Notes: a model not told the origin generated them from the letters alone. Positions 10,425-22,600 are shown, numbered from the stretch's first letter. The stretch is 64,000 nucleotides of DNA from Knoellia aerolata DSM 18566 (GCF_000768695.1 NZ_AVPL01000009.1:1-64000), one strand, 5' to 3'. Program-made: numbers and translations.

Positions 10425-11195
10425 ATGGAGGCCACCGAGCAGCGCGCCCTGACGCGGCGGGACCTCCTCGCCGAGACGTGGCTCGTGCTCGGCGTCTCTC
10501 TCGGCGCGTCGGCGATCTGGAGCGCGCTGTCGCTCGTCCGCAAGCTCTCGGCCGAGGCGCCGCTGGGGCAGCAGACGACGGCGATGAACTCGTCGGTGAC
10601 GCCGGACCGGCCGTGGCTCGACCTCGTGTACCAGCTCGTCGGGATCGGGCTGGCGCTCGTCCCGGTCCTCCTCGCGATGCACCTGCTCGCCCGGGGGGAC
10701 GTGCGGGCGCGGTTCGCGATCGGGTGGGACTGGACCCAGCCGGCGCGAGACCTCGTGCGCGGCCTCGGCCTCGCGGCGCTCGTCGGCATCCCCGGCCTCG
10801 GCCTGTATGCCGCCGCCCGGGCGCTCGACCTCAACACCACCATCGCGGCGGCGAACCTCACCGACGTGTGGTGGGCGGTGCCCGTCCTCGTGCTCGCGGC
10901 GGCGCAGAACGCGGTGCTCGAGGAGGTCGTCATGGTCGGCTACCTCTTCACCCGGTGGTCGCAGGCCGGCTGGTCGACCGGCCGGATCATGCTCTCGTCG
11001 GCGCTGATCCGCGGGTCGTACCACCTCTACCAGGGCTTCGGCGGGTTCGTCGGCAACGCCGTCATGGGGCTGCTCTTCGGGTGGCTCTACACCCGCACCC
11101 GGCGGGTGGGCCCGCTCGTCGTGGCCCACACCGTCCTCGACGTCGTCGCCTTCGTCGGCTACGCCCTGCTCAGGGACCGCCTCACCTGGCTCTGA
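10425..11195 (+). CDS. CPBP family intramembrane glutamic endopeptidase (Abi/CAAX type)
   Basis: A 256-aa membrane protease homologue with several helices and the diagnostic motifs: EEVVMVGYLFTR with the catalytic Glu pair, a SYHLYQG His motif, and a C-terminal HTVLD motif. Bacterial CPBP proteins are linked to protein or peptide processing and sometimes to bacteriocin immunity; the substrate is unknown. A TAGGCT -10 box (10412-10417) is 7 nt before the ATG, so the message is probably leaderless. Its 3' end overlaps the convergent DUF559-like gene by 14 nt. Confidence 0.88.
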   Translation: MEATEQRALTRRDLLAETWLVLGVSLGASAIWSALSLVRKLSAEAPLGQQTTAMNSSVTPDRPWLDLVYQLVGIGLALVPVLLAMHLLARGDVRARFAIGWDWTQPARDLVRGLGLAALVGIPGLGLYAAARALDLNTTIAAANLTDVWWAVPVLVLAAAQNAVLEEVVMVGYLFTRWSQAGWSTGRIMLSSALIRGSYHLYQGFGGFVGNAVMGLLFGWLYTRTRRVGPLVVAHTVLDVVAFVGYALLRDRLTWL

Positions 11196-12270
11196 GGGGG
11201 CCCCGCCAGTGTCGCGCCGAGCCGTCAGTCGGGGGTCCTGTGACGAGTCGGGGGTCGCCGGGGCCCCGACTCGTCACGCAAACCCCGACTGGTCGCCCTG
11301 GTCGCCCTGGTCGCCCTGGTCGAGCCAGGTCGCCCTGGTCGAGCCAGGTCGAGCGCCGCTCGGGACGAACCCCTTGGTCGGCGAGGATCGCGAGCAGCCG
11401 GTCGGGTCTGAGCAGGTCGGCCCACACCCACCGCGCCACCTCGGTCCGGCGTCGAAGGCGGTCCTCGCGCTTCTTCTCGGCCCACAGCACCCGCCCCGCC
11501 TCCTCAGGGCTGGCCCCGGCCGGGATGCGGTACTTCGTGCGCCCGTCGAACTCCCCCACCGCCCTCTCCCACCAGAAGTCGACGTCACCGATGTGGCCGT
11601 CCGCGTCCGAGAACGAGACCTGCAACCGCGGCTTCGGGATGAGCAGACGGAACATCTGCACGCGCGAGAAGCTCTCTCCCGGAGACATGCTCATTCCGTC
11701 GGCGATCGCGACGACCCGCGCGGCGGACGCACGACCGCGCGCTCGCCGCGGCACGACGGCGAGCTCCTCGGTGAGGTCCTCGCGCGTGCACATCCCGTGG
11801 CGGAGGCAGTAGTCGGCGGCGGTGACCGCATCCTGTAGGGTGCCGTACCGCGCAAGGTCGACCACCATCCGCGCCGGCGGCGTGACCAACACACCGTGCA
11901 CCCGCACGCACTCGCTCTCGGCGCCCAGGAGCGGGCGGAGCACGGACGACCCGCTGACCCCGCGGCGGGTCACGAGGTGCCGCACCGTCGTGGGCCAGGC
12001 ACTGATCCGTGGGACCCCCAGGACGGCAGCAGCCGACTCGCCCGCGAACCGCACCGACTCCCCCGTCCGGTGGGTGCGCATCGTGGCGTGCACGAGGGCG
12101 GCGTGACGGTCCACCGGGGTGAGCGCCGCGAAGCTCGCCTCCGGCAACCAGACACCGGTGCGCACCTGCCGCCACCCGCCCCGGCTCGGCTCGGTCCCGG
12201 CACGGCGCAGGTCGGCGGTCCGCACCAGCTGGCTCGGGTCGAACGGTGGGTGGCGAGGGGGTCCGTGCAT
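11182..12270 (-). CDS. AbiEi-like N-terminus plus DUF559/Vsr-like nuclease-fold protein
   Basis: A 362-aa protein of a type common in Actinobacteria. The N-terminal part resembles an AbiEi-antitoxin winged helix (GWRQVRTGVWLPEASFA). The C-terminal part resembles DUF559/Vsr endonuclease-like folds (SFSRVQMFRLL, then GDVDFWWERAVGEFDGRTKY with acidic residues at the expected site). The last ~60 residues are low-complexity and read through a minisatellite and repeat copy A, so the ancestral stop was probably upstream. The ATG at 12270 is preferred because the longer frame reads through repeat copy B. It could be an orphan regulator, a nuclease or a toxin-system relic. Confidence 0.65.
   Translation of the reverse strand: MHGPPRHPPFDPSQLVRTADLRRAGTEPSRGGWRQVRTGVWLPEASFAALTPVDRHAALVHATMRTHRTGESVRFAGESAAAVLGVPRISAWPTTVRHLVTRRGVSGSSVLRPLLGAESECVRVHGVLVTPPARMVVDLARYGTLQDAVTAADYCLRHGMCTREDLTEELAVVPRRARGRASAARVVAIADGMSMSPGESFSRVQMFRLLIPKPRLQVSFSDADGHIGDVDFWWERAVGEFDGRTKYRIPAGASPEEAGRVLWAEKKREDRLRRRTEVARWVWADLLRPDRLLAILADQGVRPERRSTWLDQGDLARPGRPGRPGRPVGVCVTSRGPGDPRLVTGPPTDGSARHWRGPLRAR
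11224..11289. repeat. Flanking direct repeat, copy A, with a 14-bp inverted repeat
   Basis: About 65 bp that match copy B (12325-12390) at roughly 80%. It contains the perfect inverted repeat GTGACGAGTCGGGG (11240-11253) / CCCCGACTCGTCAC (11264-11277). It lies at the 3' end of the DUF559-like gene, inside its reading frame. Confidence 0.7.
11290..11353. repeat. 9-bp minisatellite in the 3' part of the DUF559-like gene
   Basis: TGGTCGCCC is repeated three times (11290-11316). Two longer units beginning TGGTCGAGCCAGG follow. In the gene it encodes a Gly/Arg/Pro-rich tail, in frame. Confidence 0.8.
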
Positions 12271-12324
12271 CCCCCGAGGGTCGCAGGACTCGTCGGTGGT
12301 GCCGCGGAGTTGTCCCCAGGCATC

Positions 12325-12390
12325 GTCAGTCGGGTCCTCTGTGACGAGTCGGGGTGCGCGCCACCCCCGACCGGTCACACGGCCCCCGAC
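12325..12390. repeat. Flanking direct repeat, copy B, with an imperfect inverted repeat
   Basis: The partner of copy A, upstream of the DUF559-like gene. The inner arms 12341-12354 and 12365-12378 pair at 12 of 14 positions. Translated in the gene's frame, both copies give related peptides beginning PRLVT. Confidence 0.7.
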
Positions 12391-12394
12391 ACGT

Positions 12395-12433
12395 GAGCAC
12401 GCGGCATACCCAGAGTGGGTATGCCGCGTGCTC
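12395..12433 (-). terminator. sdhCAB terminator hairpin
   Basis: An 18-bp perfect stem (12395-12412 / 12416-12433) with a GAG loop, 18 nt downstream of the sdhB stop. Each arm carries the recurring CGGCATAC / GTATGCCG octamer. Confidence 0.85.
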
Positions 12434-12450
12434 GCGAAGCGTAGGCGGGC

Positions 12451-13194
12451 TCAGCGGCCGTGCTTGAGCGCGGTGCGCAGGTCCTTGTTGAGCTGGGAGA
12501 TGACGTCCTGCGGGATGCCCTTGGGGCACGCCTGGGAGCACGCACCGACGTTGGTGCAGCCGCCGAAGCCCTCGTGGTCGTGCTGGCCGACCATGGACAC
12601 GACGCGGGCGTCGCGCTCCGGCTGGCCCTGGGGCAGCTCACCGAGGTGGGTGATCTTCGCGCCGAGGAAGAGCATGCCGCTGGCGTTGGGGCAGGCGGCG
12701 ACGCAGGCGCCACAGCCGATGCACTCGGCGGCCATGAAGGCACGGTCGGCGTTGTCCTTGGGGACGGGCGTCGCGTGGGCGTCCGGGGCCGAGCCGGTGT
12801 TGGCCGAGATGTAGCCGCCGGCCTGGATGATCCGGTCGAGCCCGCCACGGTCGACGACGAGGTCGCGCACGATCGGGAAGGCCTCGGCCCGCCACGGCTC
12901 GACCGTGATCGTGTCGCCGTTCTTGAACGAGCGCATGTGCAGCTGGCAGGTGGTCGTCCGCTCGGGGCCGTGCGCGTGCCCCGAGATCATCAGGCCGCAC
13001 ATCCCGCAGATGCCCTCGCGACAGTCGCTGTCGAAGGCGATGGGCTCCTCACCGTTGGCGTTGAGCTTCTCGTTGAGGACGTCGAGCATCTCGAGGAACG
13101 ACATGTCCGGGCTGATGTCCGACATGCGGTAGGTGACGAGGCCGCCCGTGTCGTCGGGTCCGGTCTGGCGCCAGATCTTGAGGGTCAGGTTCAT
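12451..13194 (-). CDS. sdhB: Succinate dehydrogenase/fumarate reductase iron-sulfur subunit
   Basis: SdhB carries electrons from the flavoprotein to quinone. The 247-aa protein has all three cluster motifs: the plant-type [2Fe-2S] CREGICGMC with a distal TTCQ, the [4Fe-4S] [12 protein letters not shown], and the third cluster [15 protein letters not shown]. It is last in sdhC-sdhA-sdhB, followed by a strong terminator. Length and motifs are normal for the type found with single-subunit SdhC anchors. Confidence 0.95.
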   Translation of the reverse strand: MNLTLKIWRQTGPDDTGGLVTYRMSDISPDMSFLEMLDVLNEKLNANGEEPIAFDSDCREGICGMCGLMISGHAHGPERTTTCQLHMRSFKNGDTITVEPWRAEAFPIVRDLVVDRGGLDRIIQAGGYISANTGSAPDAHATPVPKDNADRAFMAAECIGCGACVAACPNASGMLFLGAKITHLGELPQGQPERDARVVSMVGQHDHEGFGGCTNVGACSQACPKGIPQDVISQLNKDLRTALKHGR

Positions 13195-13252
13195 GACCGG
13201 GGCCCCCGCAAAGTATCGGAGTGAGGAACGAACGTAGAACTTTGTGGGGTGG

Positions 13253-15280
<2,028 letters not shown>

Positions 15281-15294
15281 GGTCAGCGACACCT

Positions 15295-16002
15295 TCAGTC
15301 GATCAGGCCGAATGCGATGGACAGCGGCGGGATGAGGAACCCGACGACGATAAGTGCGGCGAGCCCGACGCCGAGGCCGCGGGCACGCGTCCGGGCCTTG
15401 GGGGTCGAGGTCCAGCCGAGGGTCTGCTGGGCGCTGAAGACACCGTGCATGAGGTGCATGAACAGGGCCACCATCGCCGCGACGTAGATGAGCGTCATCC
15501 ACCAGACCTCGAAGCTCGCGACGACGAGCTGGTAGGGGTTCGCGGTGACGTCGATGCCCTGCTTGTCGGCGTTGGGCGACACCTTGACGATCGTGAAGTG
15601 GATGAGGTGCCACACGATGAACAGGAGGAGGAAGACCCCGCCCCAGCGCATCCACTTCGTCGTCGCGGCCGTCTTCATGGCGGCGTACTTGGTGCGCCGC
15701 GCACTGCCGGCGCGGCTCCAGAGGGCGAACGCGGCATACACGTGGCCGACGATCGAGAGGAGGAGCACGAGCCGGACGATCCACAGCAGACCGCCGTACG
15801 GGAGCATCGGCTCGCCGAACGTGCGCAGGTGCTCGGCGTAGCCGTTGAACGACTCCTCGCCGGAGAGCGCCTTGAGGTTGCCGTACATGTGCAGCAGGAG
15901 ATAACCGACGAAGACCAGGCCGGTCACTGCCATGAGCAGCTTGAGCGCGATCGTCGTGCTCCGCGCCGTCGTCGTGCGCGGGGAGAGCGTCGTCGTGGGC
16001 AT
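15295..16002 (-). CDS. sdhC: Succinate dehydrogenase cytochrome b subunit (single-subunit membrane anchor)
   Basis: A 235-aa membrane anchor with five predicted helices. Conserved histidines in [27 protein letters not shown] and LFMHLMHG are candidate haem ligands, as in the di-haem b558 type. It anchors SdhAB at the inner face of the membrane and passes electrons to menaquinone. It is first in the operon; candidate operators lie upstream at 16038-16065. Confidence 0.93.
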   Translation of the reverse strand: MPTTTLSPRTTTARSTTIALKLLMAVTGLVFVGYLLLHMYGNLKALSGEESFNGYAEHLRTFGEPMLPYGGLLWIVRLVLLLSIVGHVYAAFALWSRAGSARRTKYAAMKTAATTKWMRWGGVFLLLFIVWHLIHFTIVKVSPNADKQGIDVTANPYQLVVASFEVWWMTLIYVAAMVALFMHLMHGVFSAQQTLGWTSTPKARTRARGLGVGLAALIVVGFLIPPLSIAFGLID

Positions 16003-16037
16003 GGACGAAAGGTACCCCGACCTGCGCGCGCGGACCT

Positions 16038-16065
16038 GCTCAGGCCGACCTAACTCACGTGTGAG
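16038..16065 (-). promoter_or_regulatory. Candidate operators upstream of sdhC
   Basis: Read on the minus strand, TTAGGTCGGCCTGAGC (16053-16038) partly matches the DtxR/IdeR iron box; sdh operons are iron-controlled in some actinobacteria. It adjoins the small inverted repeat CTCACGTGTGAG (16054-16065). Both are tentative; no clear -35/-10 pair was placed. Confidence 0.3.
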
Positions 16066-16137
16066 ATACGCACGTTACCCACGCGTATGCCGGCCCACGC
16101 AGAGCGTGGGACCCGCGCGCCCCCCTCCGCGGCCCGC

Positions 16138-17004
16138 TCAGCCGTCGAGGCGGGCCAGCTCCTCGGCGCCGAGCTCGAGATCCGCCGCGGCCGCCGAGTC
16201 GGTGATGGACTGCGGCCGCTTGGCCCCCGGGATCGGGATGACGACACGCGACTGGGCGAGCTCCCAGGCGAGGGCGACCTGCTGGGGACTCACCCCGCGA
16301 GCGGTGGCCACCTCGGCGAAGGCCGGGTGCTTCTCGGCGAGCTCCTTCGCGTCGCCGAGCCCACCGAGCGGGCTCCACGGCAGGAAGGCCAGGCCCAGCT
16401 CCTCGCAGACGTCGATCTCGGGGCGGCTGCTGCGGAAGGCGGGGCTGAACTGGTTCTGGACGCTCACGAGGGAGGTGCCGAGCGCGGCATGCGCGGCCCG
16501 GATCTGCTCGGGGTTCGCGTTCGAGAGGCCGACCCGGGCGACCTTGCCGCTGTCGGCGATCTCCTTGAGCGTCCCGATGACCTCGTCGTACGGCACCTTC
16601 GGGTCGGGGCGGTGGTGCTGCCACAGCGCCAGCTGCTCGACGCCCAGCCGCTCGAGGCTGGCGTCGACCGCGCGGCGCAGTTGGTCGGCCGAGCTGTCGA
16701 GGTCCCACCCACCACCCTCGGTGCGCACGTGCCCGCCCTTGGTGGCGAGCAGGACGCGGTCGCGGACGCCGAGCTCGTCGAGGATCGAGGCGATGAGCCG
16801 CTCGTTCTCCCCCTGCGCCCCGGCGCCCGTCTCGTCACCGGATCCGTAGGCGTCGGCGGTGTCGAAGAGGGTGACCCCGGCGTCGAGCGCGGCGGTCACG
16901 GTGTCGAGGAGCTGCTGTCGCGGCTGGCTCCCGCTCTGGTCGAACGTCATCAGGCCCAGGCCGATGGCGCCGACCTGCATGTCTCCGAGGGTGCGTGTGT
17001 GCAT
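16138..17004 (-). CDS. Aldo/keto reductase
   Basis: A 288-aa NAD(P)H-dependent TIM-barrel oxidoreductase. It has the catalytic Asp/Tyr segment FDTADAYGSG, the Lys in LLATKGGH, a His in WQHHRPDP, and the cofactor-binding tail IPIPGAKRPQ. It belongs to the AKR family with unknown carbonyl substrate. The ATG at 17004 (MHTRTLG) is preferred; a TTG extension to 17127 would enter the 26-bp inverted repeat. A -10/-35 pair was not obvious. Confidence 0.9.
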   Translation of the reverse strand: MHTRTLGDMQVGAIGLGLMTFDQSGSQPRQQLLDTVTAALDAGVTLFDTADAYGSGDETGAGAQGENERLIASILDELGVRDRVLLATKGGHVRTEGGGWDLDSSADQLRRAVDASLERLGVEQLALWQHHRPDPKVPYDEVIGTLKEIADSGKVARVGLSNANPEQIRAAHAALGTSLVSVQNQFSPAFRSSRPEIDVCEELGLAFLPWSPLGGLGDAKELAEKHPAFAEVATARGVSPQQVALAWELAQSRVVIPIPGAKRPQSITDSAAAADLELGAEELARLDG

Positions 17005-17097
17005 GCCCTCCAACCTCACGACCGCGGCGTCCCACGTCAAATCGAGGTCGTCGGGCGCTCTGCTCGAGCCGGGGCGAGGACGCGCGCGACCCCACCC

Positions 17098-17173
17098 CCG
17101 ACTTATTGCGCTTTCCGGCCGTAGCAACGCGACTCATGTCGGGTTTGTACGGCCGGAAAGCGCAATAAGTCGG
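17098..17173. terminator. Perfect 26-bp inverted repeat downstream of rsmI
   Basis: The arms 17098-17123 and 17148-17173 are perfectly complementary, with a 24-nt spacer. The hairpin starts 16 nt after the rsmI stop on its strand, so it can act as a terminator. The unusual length and an AT-containing arm (TTATTGCG) also fit a dispersed repeat element. Confidence 0.7.
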
Positions 17174-17189
17174 CATGCGGGGTGAGCGC

Positions 17190-18032
17190 TCAGCGCTGGG
17201 CAGCCAGGGCCGCGTCGTAGAGCGCCTTCTTCGACAGGCCCGTCGCCGCGGAGACGTCGGAGCACACGTCCTTGAGCCGCTGCCCCTCCGCCACCCGGTC
17301 GAGGATCCCGGTGAGCTGGCTGTCGACGTCGCCCACCGTGACGTCGGCGCCGGCGACGACGACGGTGATCTCCCCCTTGACGCCGTCGTCCGCCCACGCG
17401 ACGAGCTCGACGAGCGAGCCCCGGCGCACCTCCTCGTACGTCTTCGTCAGCTCGCGGCACACCGCCGCCCGACGGGTCCCGCCGAACACCTCCTCCATCG
17501 CGGCCAGCGACTTCGCGATCCGGTGCGGCGCCTCGAAGAACACCATCGTCCGGTGCTCCCGGGCGAGGCCCCGCAGCACCCGGATGCGCTCCCCGCCCTT
17601 GCGCGGCAGGAACCCCTCGAAGCAGAACCGGTCCACCGGCAGCCCCGACACCGCGAGCGCCATGAGGACCGCCGACGGGCCGGGCACGCACGTCACGCGG
17701 ACGTCGATCCCGATCGCCGCTGACACGAGCCGGTACCCGGGGTCGGACACGGACGGCATACCCGCATCGGTGACGACGAGGACGCGAGCCCCCTCGCGAA
17801 GCCTCTCCACGAGGTCGGTCGTGCGGGCCGCCTCGTTGTGCTCGTGGTAGCTGACGACCGAGCCGGTCGGGTTGACGTCGAGCGACTGGCAGAGCCGGCG
17901 CAGCCGCCGGGTGTCCTCGGCCGCGATGACGTCGGCGGTGGCGAGCTCGTCGGCGAGGCGGGGCGCGGCGTCGCGCGGGTCACCGATCGGCGTCGCCGCG
18001 AGGACGAGCACTCCCTCACCGGCGTCAGTCAT
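17190..18032 (-). CDS. rsmI: 16S rRNA (cytidine1402-2'-O)-methyltransferase
   Basis: RsmI methylates the ribose of C1402 in the ribosomal P-site region. The 280-aa SAM enzyme has the family hallmarks LAATPIGDPRDA, AEDTRR, SYHEHNE, VTDAGMPSVSDPGYRLV and FEGFLPRKGGER, and FFEAPHRI. The ATG at 18032 follows a GGAGG-type site. It is divergently transcribed from the mannosyltransferase gene, with about 50 bp between them. Confidence 0.95.
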   Translation of the reverse strand: MTDAGEGVLVLAATPIGDPRDAAPRLADELATADVIAAEDTRRLRRLCQSLDVNPTGSVVSYHEHNEAARTTDLVERLREGARVLVVTDAGMPSVSDPGYRLVSAAIGIDVRVTCVPGPSAVLMALAVSGLPVDRFCFEGFLPRKGGERIRVLRGLAREHRTMVFFEAPHRIAKSLAAMEEVFGGTRRAAVCRELTKTYEEVRRGSLVELVAWADDGVKGEITVVVAGADVTVGDVDSQLTGILDRVAEGQRLKDVCSDVSAATGLSKKALYDAALAAQR

Positions 18033-18082
18033 GGCGCGATCCTCCCACGGGTCCCGCACGTCGTGATGCCTACGATGTGCCG

Positions 18083-19636
18083 GTGACCCGGACCGACGAG
18101 CTGCGCGCCCGGCTGCTCGGGACCACCCCCACCGACCGCGTCTGGGGCTGGGTCGGGCCGCTGCTCGTCGCCGCGATCGGGGGGTTCCTCCGGTTCTGGA
18201 ACCTCGGCCGGCCCGACTCGCTGGTGTTCGACGAGACCTACTACGTCAAGCAGGGCTGGTCGCTCGTCGAGCACGGCGTCGAGCTGCGCGTGGCGGGGAC
18301 GAACGAGGACGCGGACAAGCTCTGGAACGCCGGCAACGTCAAGGTCTTCTCCGACCAGGGCGACATGGTCGTGCACCCACCGGTGGGCAAGTGGCTCATC
18401 GGCGCCGGCGAGTGGCTCTTCGGGCCGACGAACGCGTTCGGGTGGCGCTTCGCCGTCGCGGTGCTCGGCACCCTGTCGATCCTCGTCGTCGGCCGGGTCG
18501 CCCGGCGGATGTTTGGCTCGACCGCCCTGGGGTGCGTCGCGGCCCTGCTGCTCGCCGTCGAGGGCACGCACTTCGCCCTGTCCCGCACCGGCATCCTCGA
18601 CATGGTCGTCTCCTTCTTCGCCCTCGCCGGGTTCGCCGCGCTCGTCGTCGACCGCGACCGGAGCCGCGAGAAGCTGGCGCGCGTCGTCGGTCGGCGAGCC
18701 CCCGGCGTCCCACTCACGAGGGGGCCGTGGCTGGGGGTGCGTCCGTGGCGCTGGCTCGCCGGGCTCTCCCTCGGGCTGTGCGTCTCGACGAAGTGGTCGG
18801 GGCTGTTCTTCCTCGCGGTCTTCGGGCTCATGACGGTCCTCTGGGACATGGGCGCCCGCCGCGCCGTCGGCGTCCGTTCGTGGGTGCGCGAGGGTCTGCT
18901 CAAGGACGGCCCGTATGCCGCGGTGCAGCTCGTCGTGACCTCCGCCGTCGTCTACGTGCTGTCGTGGTCGGGCTGGTTCGCGTCGAGCAACGGCTACCAC
19001 CGGCGGTGGGACACCTTCCACCCCGGGGAGGGGATCCAGTGGCTGCCGGCGGTGCTGCGCAACTGGGTGAAGTACCACCAGGACATGTGGCAGTTCAACA
19101 CCACGCTGTCGACGCCGCACTCGTACTCGTCCAACCCGTGGGGCTGGATGATCCAGGCCCGGCCGACGTCCTTCTTCTACGAGGGCAAGAACCGTGGCCA
19201 GGAGTCGTGCGACGTCGACGCCTGCTCCCAGGCCGTCCACACCATCGGCACGGTCTCCCTCTGGTGGGCGGGGATCGTCGCCCTGCTCGTCTGCGCCTTC
19301 TTCTGGGTCGTGCGGCGCGACTGGCGCGCGGGCGCCGCCCTCGCCGGGGTGGTCGCCGGCTACGCGCCGTGGTTCCTGTACCAGCACCGCACCATCTACG
19401 CGTTCTACACGGTGGCGTTCGTGCCCTACGTCGTGCTCGCCGTGACGTTCTGCCTCGGGCTGGTGCTCGGCGGCCGCGCCGCCTCCCGCGAGCGCCGGCT
19501 GGTCGGGGTGCTCGTCGTCGGCGCCTACCTCCTCGTCACCATCGGGCTGTTCGCGTGGTTCTACCCGCTCTACAGCGGGGAGGTCGTCCCGTACGAGCAC
19601 TGGCGGCGGCTCATGTGGTTCCCCTCCTGGATCTGA
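18083..19636 (+). CDS. pmt: Dolichyl-phosphate-mannose--protein mannosyltransferase (GT39)
   Basis: Pmt transfers mannose from polyprenyl-phosphate-mannose to Ser/Thr of exported proteins at the outer face of the membrane. The 517-aa protein has many membrane helices and a catalytic acidic motif in the first loop (FDETYYVK). A lumenal-type region contains HPPVGKW, and WNLGRPD precedes it. A TACGAT box (18071-18076) lies 6 nt before the GTG at 18083, so I take that start as leaderless; the GTG two codons earlier is possible. The rsmI-pmt divergent pair is common in Actinobacteria. Confidence 0.92.
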   Translation: MTRTDELRARLLGTTPTDRVWGWVGPLLVAAIGGFLRFWNLGRPDSLVFDETYYVKQGWSLVEHGVELRVAGTNEDADKLWNAGNVKVFSDQGDMVVHPPVGKWLIGAGEWLFGPTNAFGWRFAVAVLGTLSILVVGRVARRMFGSTALGCVAALLLAVEGTHFALSRTGILDMVVSFFALAGFAALVVDRDRSREKLARVVGRRAPGVPLTRGPWLGVRPWRWLAGLSLGLCVSTKWSGLFFLAVFGLMTVLWDMGARRAVGVRSWVREGLLKDGPYAAVQLVVTSAVVYVLSWSGWFASSNGYHRRWDTFHPGEGIQWLPAVLRNWVKYHQDMWQFNTTLSTPHSYSSNPWGWMIQARPTSFFYEGKNRGQESCDVDACSQAVHTIGTVSLWWAGIVALLVCAFFWVVRRDWRAGAALAGVVAGYAPWFLYQHRTIYAFYTVAFVPYVVLAVTFCLGLVLGGRAASRERRLVGVLVVGAYLLVTIGLFAWFYPLYSGEVVPYEHWRRLMWFPSWI

Positions 19637-19696
19637 GCCCGCCCACCGCTCGGCCGCACCTCCCCCGGTGTCGGTGCCGCGGCATACGGTGACGTC

Positions 19697-22600
19697 GTGT
19701 TCTTCTTCCCGGGCGAGGACCGCCCCGTCATCAGCCCGCACGACCTACGCACCGCGTCGGAGTGCGAGTTCGCGCTGATCCGGGACCTCGACAGGCACCT
19801 CGGGCGGGCGGTCCGGGCCGACGACGAGAGCTCGCCGATGATGGACCGCATCATCGAGCTCGGCAACGCCCATGAGAACGCCGAGCGCATCCGCCTCGGC
19901 CGGCTCCACCCGGGGCGCGTGCGTGACCTCACCCGTGGTCCGCACTCCCGCGAGGGGTACGAGGCCGCGATGCAGCAGACCCTCGAGGCACTCGGGTCGG
20001 ACGCCGTGGTCCTGTGCCAGGCGACCTTCTTCGACGGCGACGTCCTCGGCTACGCCGACTTCCTCGAGCGCACCGACGCGGGGTGGCTGGTCAGCGACAC
20101 CAAGCTCGCGCGCTCCGCCAACGTCCCGGCCCTGCTCCAGATCGCCGCGTATGCCGCGCAGCTCCAGGACCGCGGTGTCCCCACCGCGCCGTGGGCGCGG
20201 CTCGTCCTCGGCAACGAGGACCGTCGCGACTTCCCGCTGGCCGACATCGTGCCGGTGTACCGGTCCCGGCTCGCGCGGCTGCAGCGCATCATCGGCGAGC
20301 ACCTCGACGACGACGGTCCCGGCGCGTGGGGCGACGACCGGTGGATCGCGTGCGGGCGCTGCGACGTGTGCGAGGCCGAGGTGGCCGCCCACCGCGACCT
20401 CACCCTCGTCGCCGGGGTCCGCCCGAGCACGCGCAAGCACCTCCTCGGCGCCGGGATCACGACCATCGACGACCTGGCCGCCTCGACCGGGTCGGTGGAC
20501 GGCATCCAGGAGTCGCGGCTCGAGCGGCTGCGTGCCCAGGCGCGTCTCCAGCTCACCCAGCTCGACGACGTGGACGCGCCCGTCGCGTACGAGGTGTTCG
20601 ACGAGGCGCCGATCCGGCGGCTGCCCGTGCCCACCGCCGGTGACCTGTTCTTCGACTTCGAGGGCGACCCCCTGTGGGCCGAGCGGGGGTCGAAGGACTG
20701 GGGCCTCGAGTACCTCTTCGGCGTCGTCGAGGTGGACTCCGGTGCAGACGCCTTCCACGCCTTCTGGGCGCACGACCGCGAGCAGGAGAAGCAGGCGCTC
20801 GTCGAGTTCGTGGCCTACGTCCAGGAGCGACGGCGTCGGTGGCCGGGGCTGCACATCTACCACTACGCGCCCTACGAGACGGCCGCGCTCAAGCAGCTCG
20901 CCTCCCGCCACGGCGTGTGCGAGGACGACATCGACCAGTTCCTGCGCGACGAGGTCTTCGTCGACCTCTACGCGACGGTCCGCGGGGCGATCCGGGTCTC
21001 GCAGCGGTCCTACTCGATCAAGAAGCTCGAGCCCCTCTACATGGAGGCCCGCACCGCGGACCTGCAGAAGGGTGACGACTCGATCGTCGAGTACCACCGG
21101 TTCATGATGGCGCGGCTGGAGGAGCGCTTCGCCGCGGCCCAGGACATCCTCGACGGCATCGCCGAGTACAACAAGGACGACTGCATCTCCACCCGGCTGC
21201 TCCGGGACTGGCTCGTGAGCCGGGTCCCCGACGGCGGGGTCGGCGAGGTCGTCGAGGCGCTCGCCCCGCGCCCGCTGAGCGACGAGCGCGCGGCGGCGCT
21301 GCGGCTGGAGGCGGACCTGCGGGCCCTCGTCGAGGGCGTCAAGCTCGACCAGCGCACCCCCGAGGACCACGCCGTCGCCCTCGTCGCCGCGTCGGTGCTC
21401 TTCCACGCGCGCGAGGACAAGCCGTTCTGGTGGGAGCACTACGAGCGGATCAAGCACCCCGTCCAGAACTGGATGCGCTCCGCGGGCGTCGCCGTCGTCG
21501 AGGGCGAGCCCGAGCTCCTCGCGCCCTGGCACAAGCCGACCCCCCGCAGCGGCATGAAGCGGATCTACGCGGTGCGTGTCGACCCCGCCGGCGGGACGCT
21601 GCTCGACGTCGGCGGCAAGGTGGCGGCCCTCTACTCCGCCCCGCCGAGCTTCCCGGCGCCGGCCGACCACCTGCCGGGCAACGCCCACGCCAGGAGCCCG
21701 GGCACGGTGGAGATCATCGAGGCCGAGGAGGAGATCACCGACCGCGGTCGCGTCTTCCAGCGGCTGACGATCCTCGAGAACGCCCCCGCCAAGGCGGAGA
21801 TCGACGACTTCCCGGTGGCGTTCGTGCCGGGAGGCACGGTCGGCACCAAGAACATCGACGAGGCCCTCCACGAGCTGGCCCGCGAGGTGCTCCAGACGCA
21901 CCCGACCCTTCCCCGGCGCGCCGGCATCGACGTCCTGCGGCGCACCCCGCCGCGGCTGCGCACGGGCGCGTCGCTCCCCGCCCCGGGCTCGGGGGACGCC
22001 CGCTTCATCGAGGCGATCACCGCGGCCCTCACCGACATGGACGACTCGTACGTCGCGGTCCAGGGTCCGCCCGGGACCGGCAAGACCTACGTCGGCGCCC
22101 GGGTGATCGCCCGGCTCGTCCGTCTCGGCTGGAAGGTGGGGATCTGCTCACAGGGCCACGCGGCCGTCGAGAACATCCTCGACGCGGTCGTGCGCGCCGG
22201 GGTCCCGGGCACGCAGGTCGCCAAGGCCCCCAAGTACGCCAACGCCCCGGCCTGGACCGCCCTCGACAGGGCCGACGACCTCGCGCCGTTCATCGCCGAG
22301 CGGGCCGAGGCCGGACTCGGCGTCGTCGTCGGCGGCACCGCCTGGGACCTCACCAACACCGGCCGCATCCAGCGCGGGTCGCTCGACCTCGTCGTCATCG
22401 ACGAGGCCGGGCAGTTCTCGCTCGGCAAGACCCTCGCGGTGTCGATGGCGGGCCGGCGCCTGCTGCTCCTCGGCGACCCGGCCCAGCTCCCCCAGGTGTC
22501 GCAGGGCACCCACGCCGAGCCGATCGACCACTCGGCGCTCGGCTGGCTCGCCGGCGACGACGACCTCCTGCCGCCCGAGCTCGGGTACTTCCTCGAGGCG

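Noticed and set aside
18077-18082. GTG at 18077 as the pmt start
   Set aside because: It lies between the -10 box and the expected transcription start; the GTG at 18083 fits a leaderless message better.
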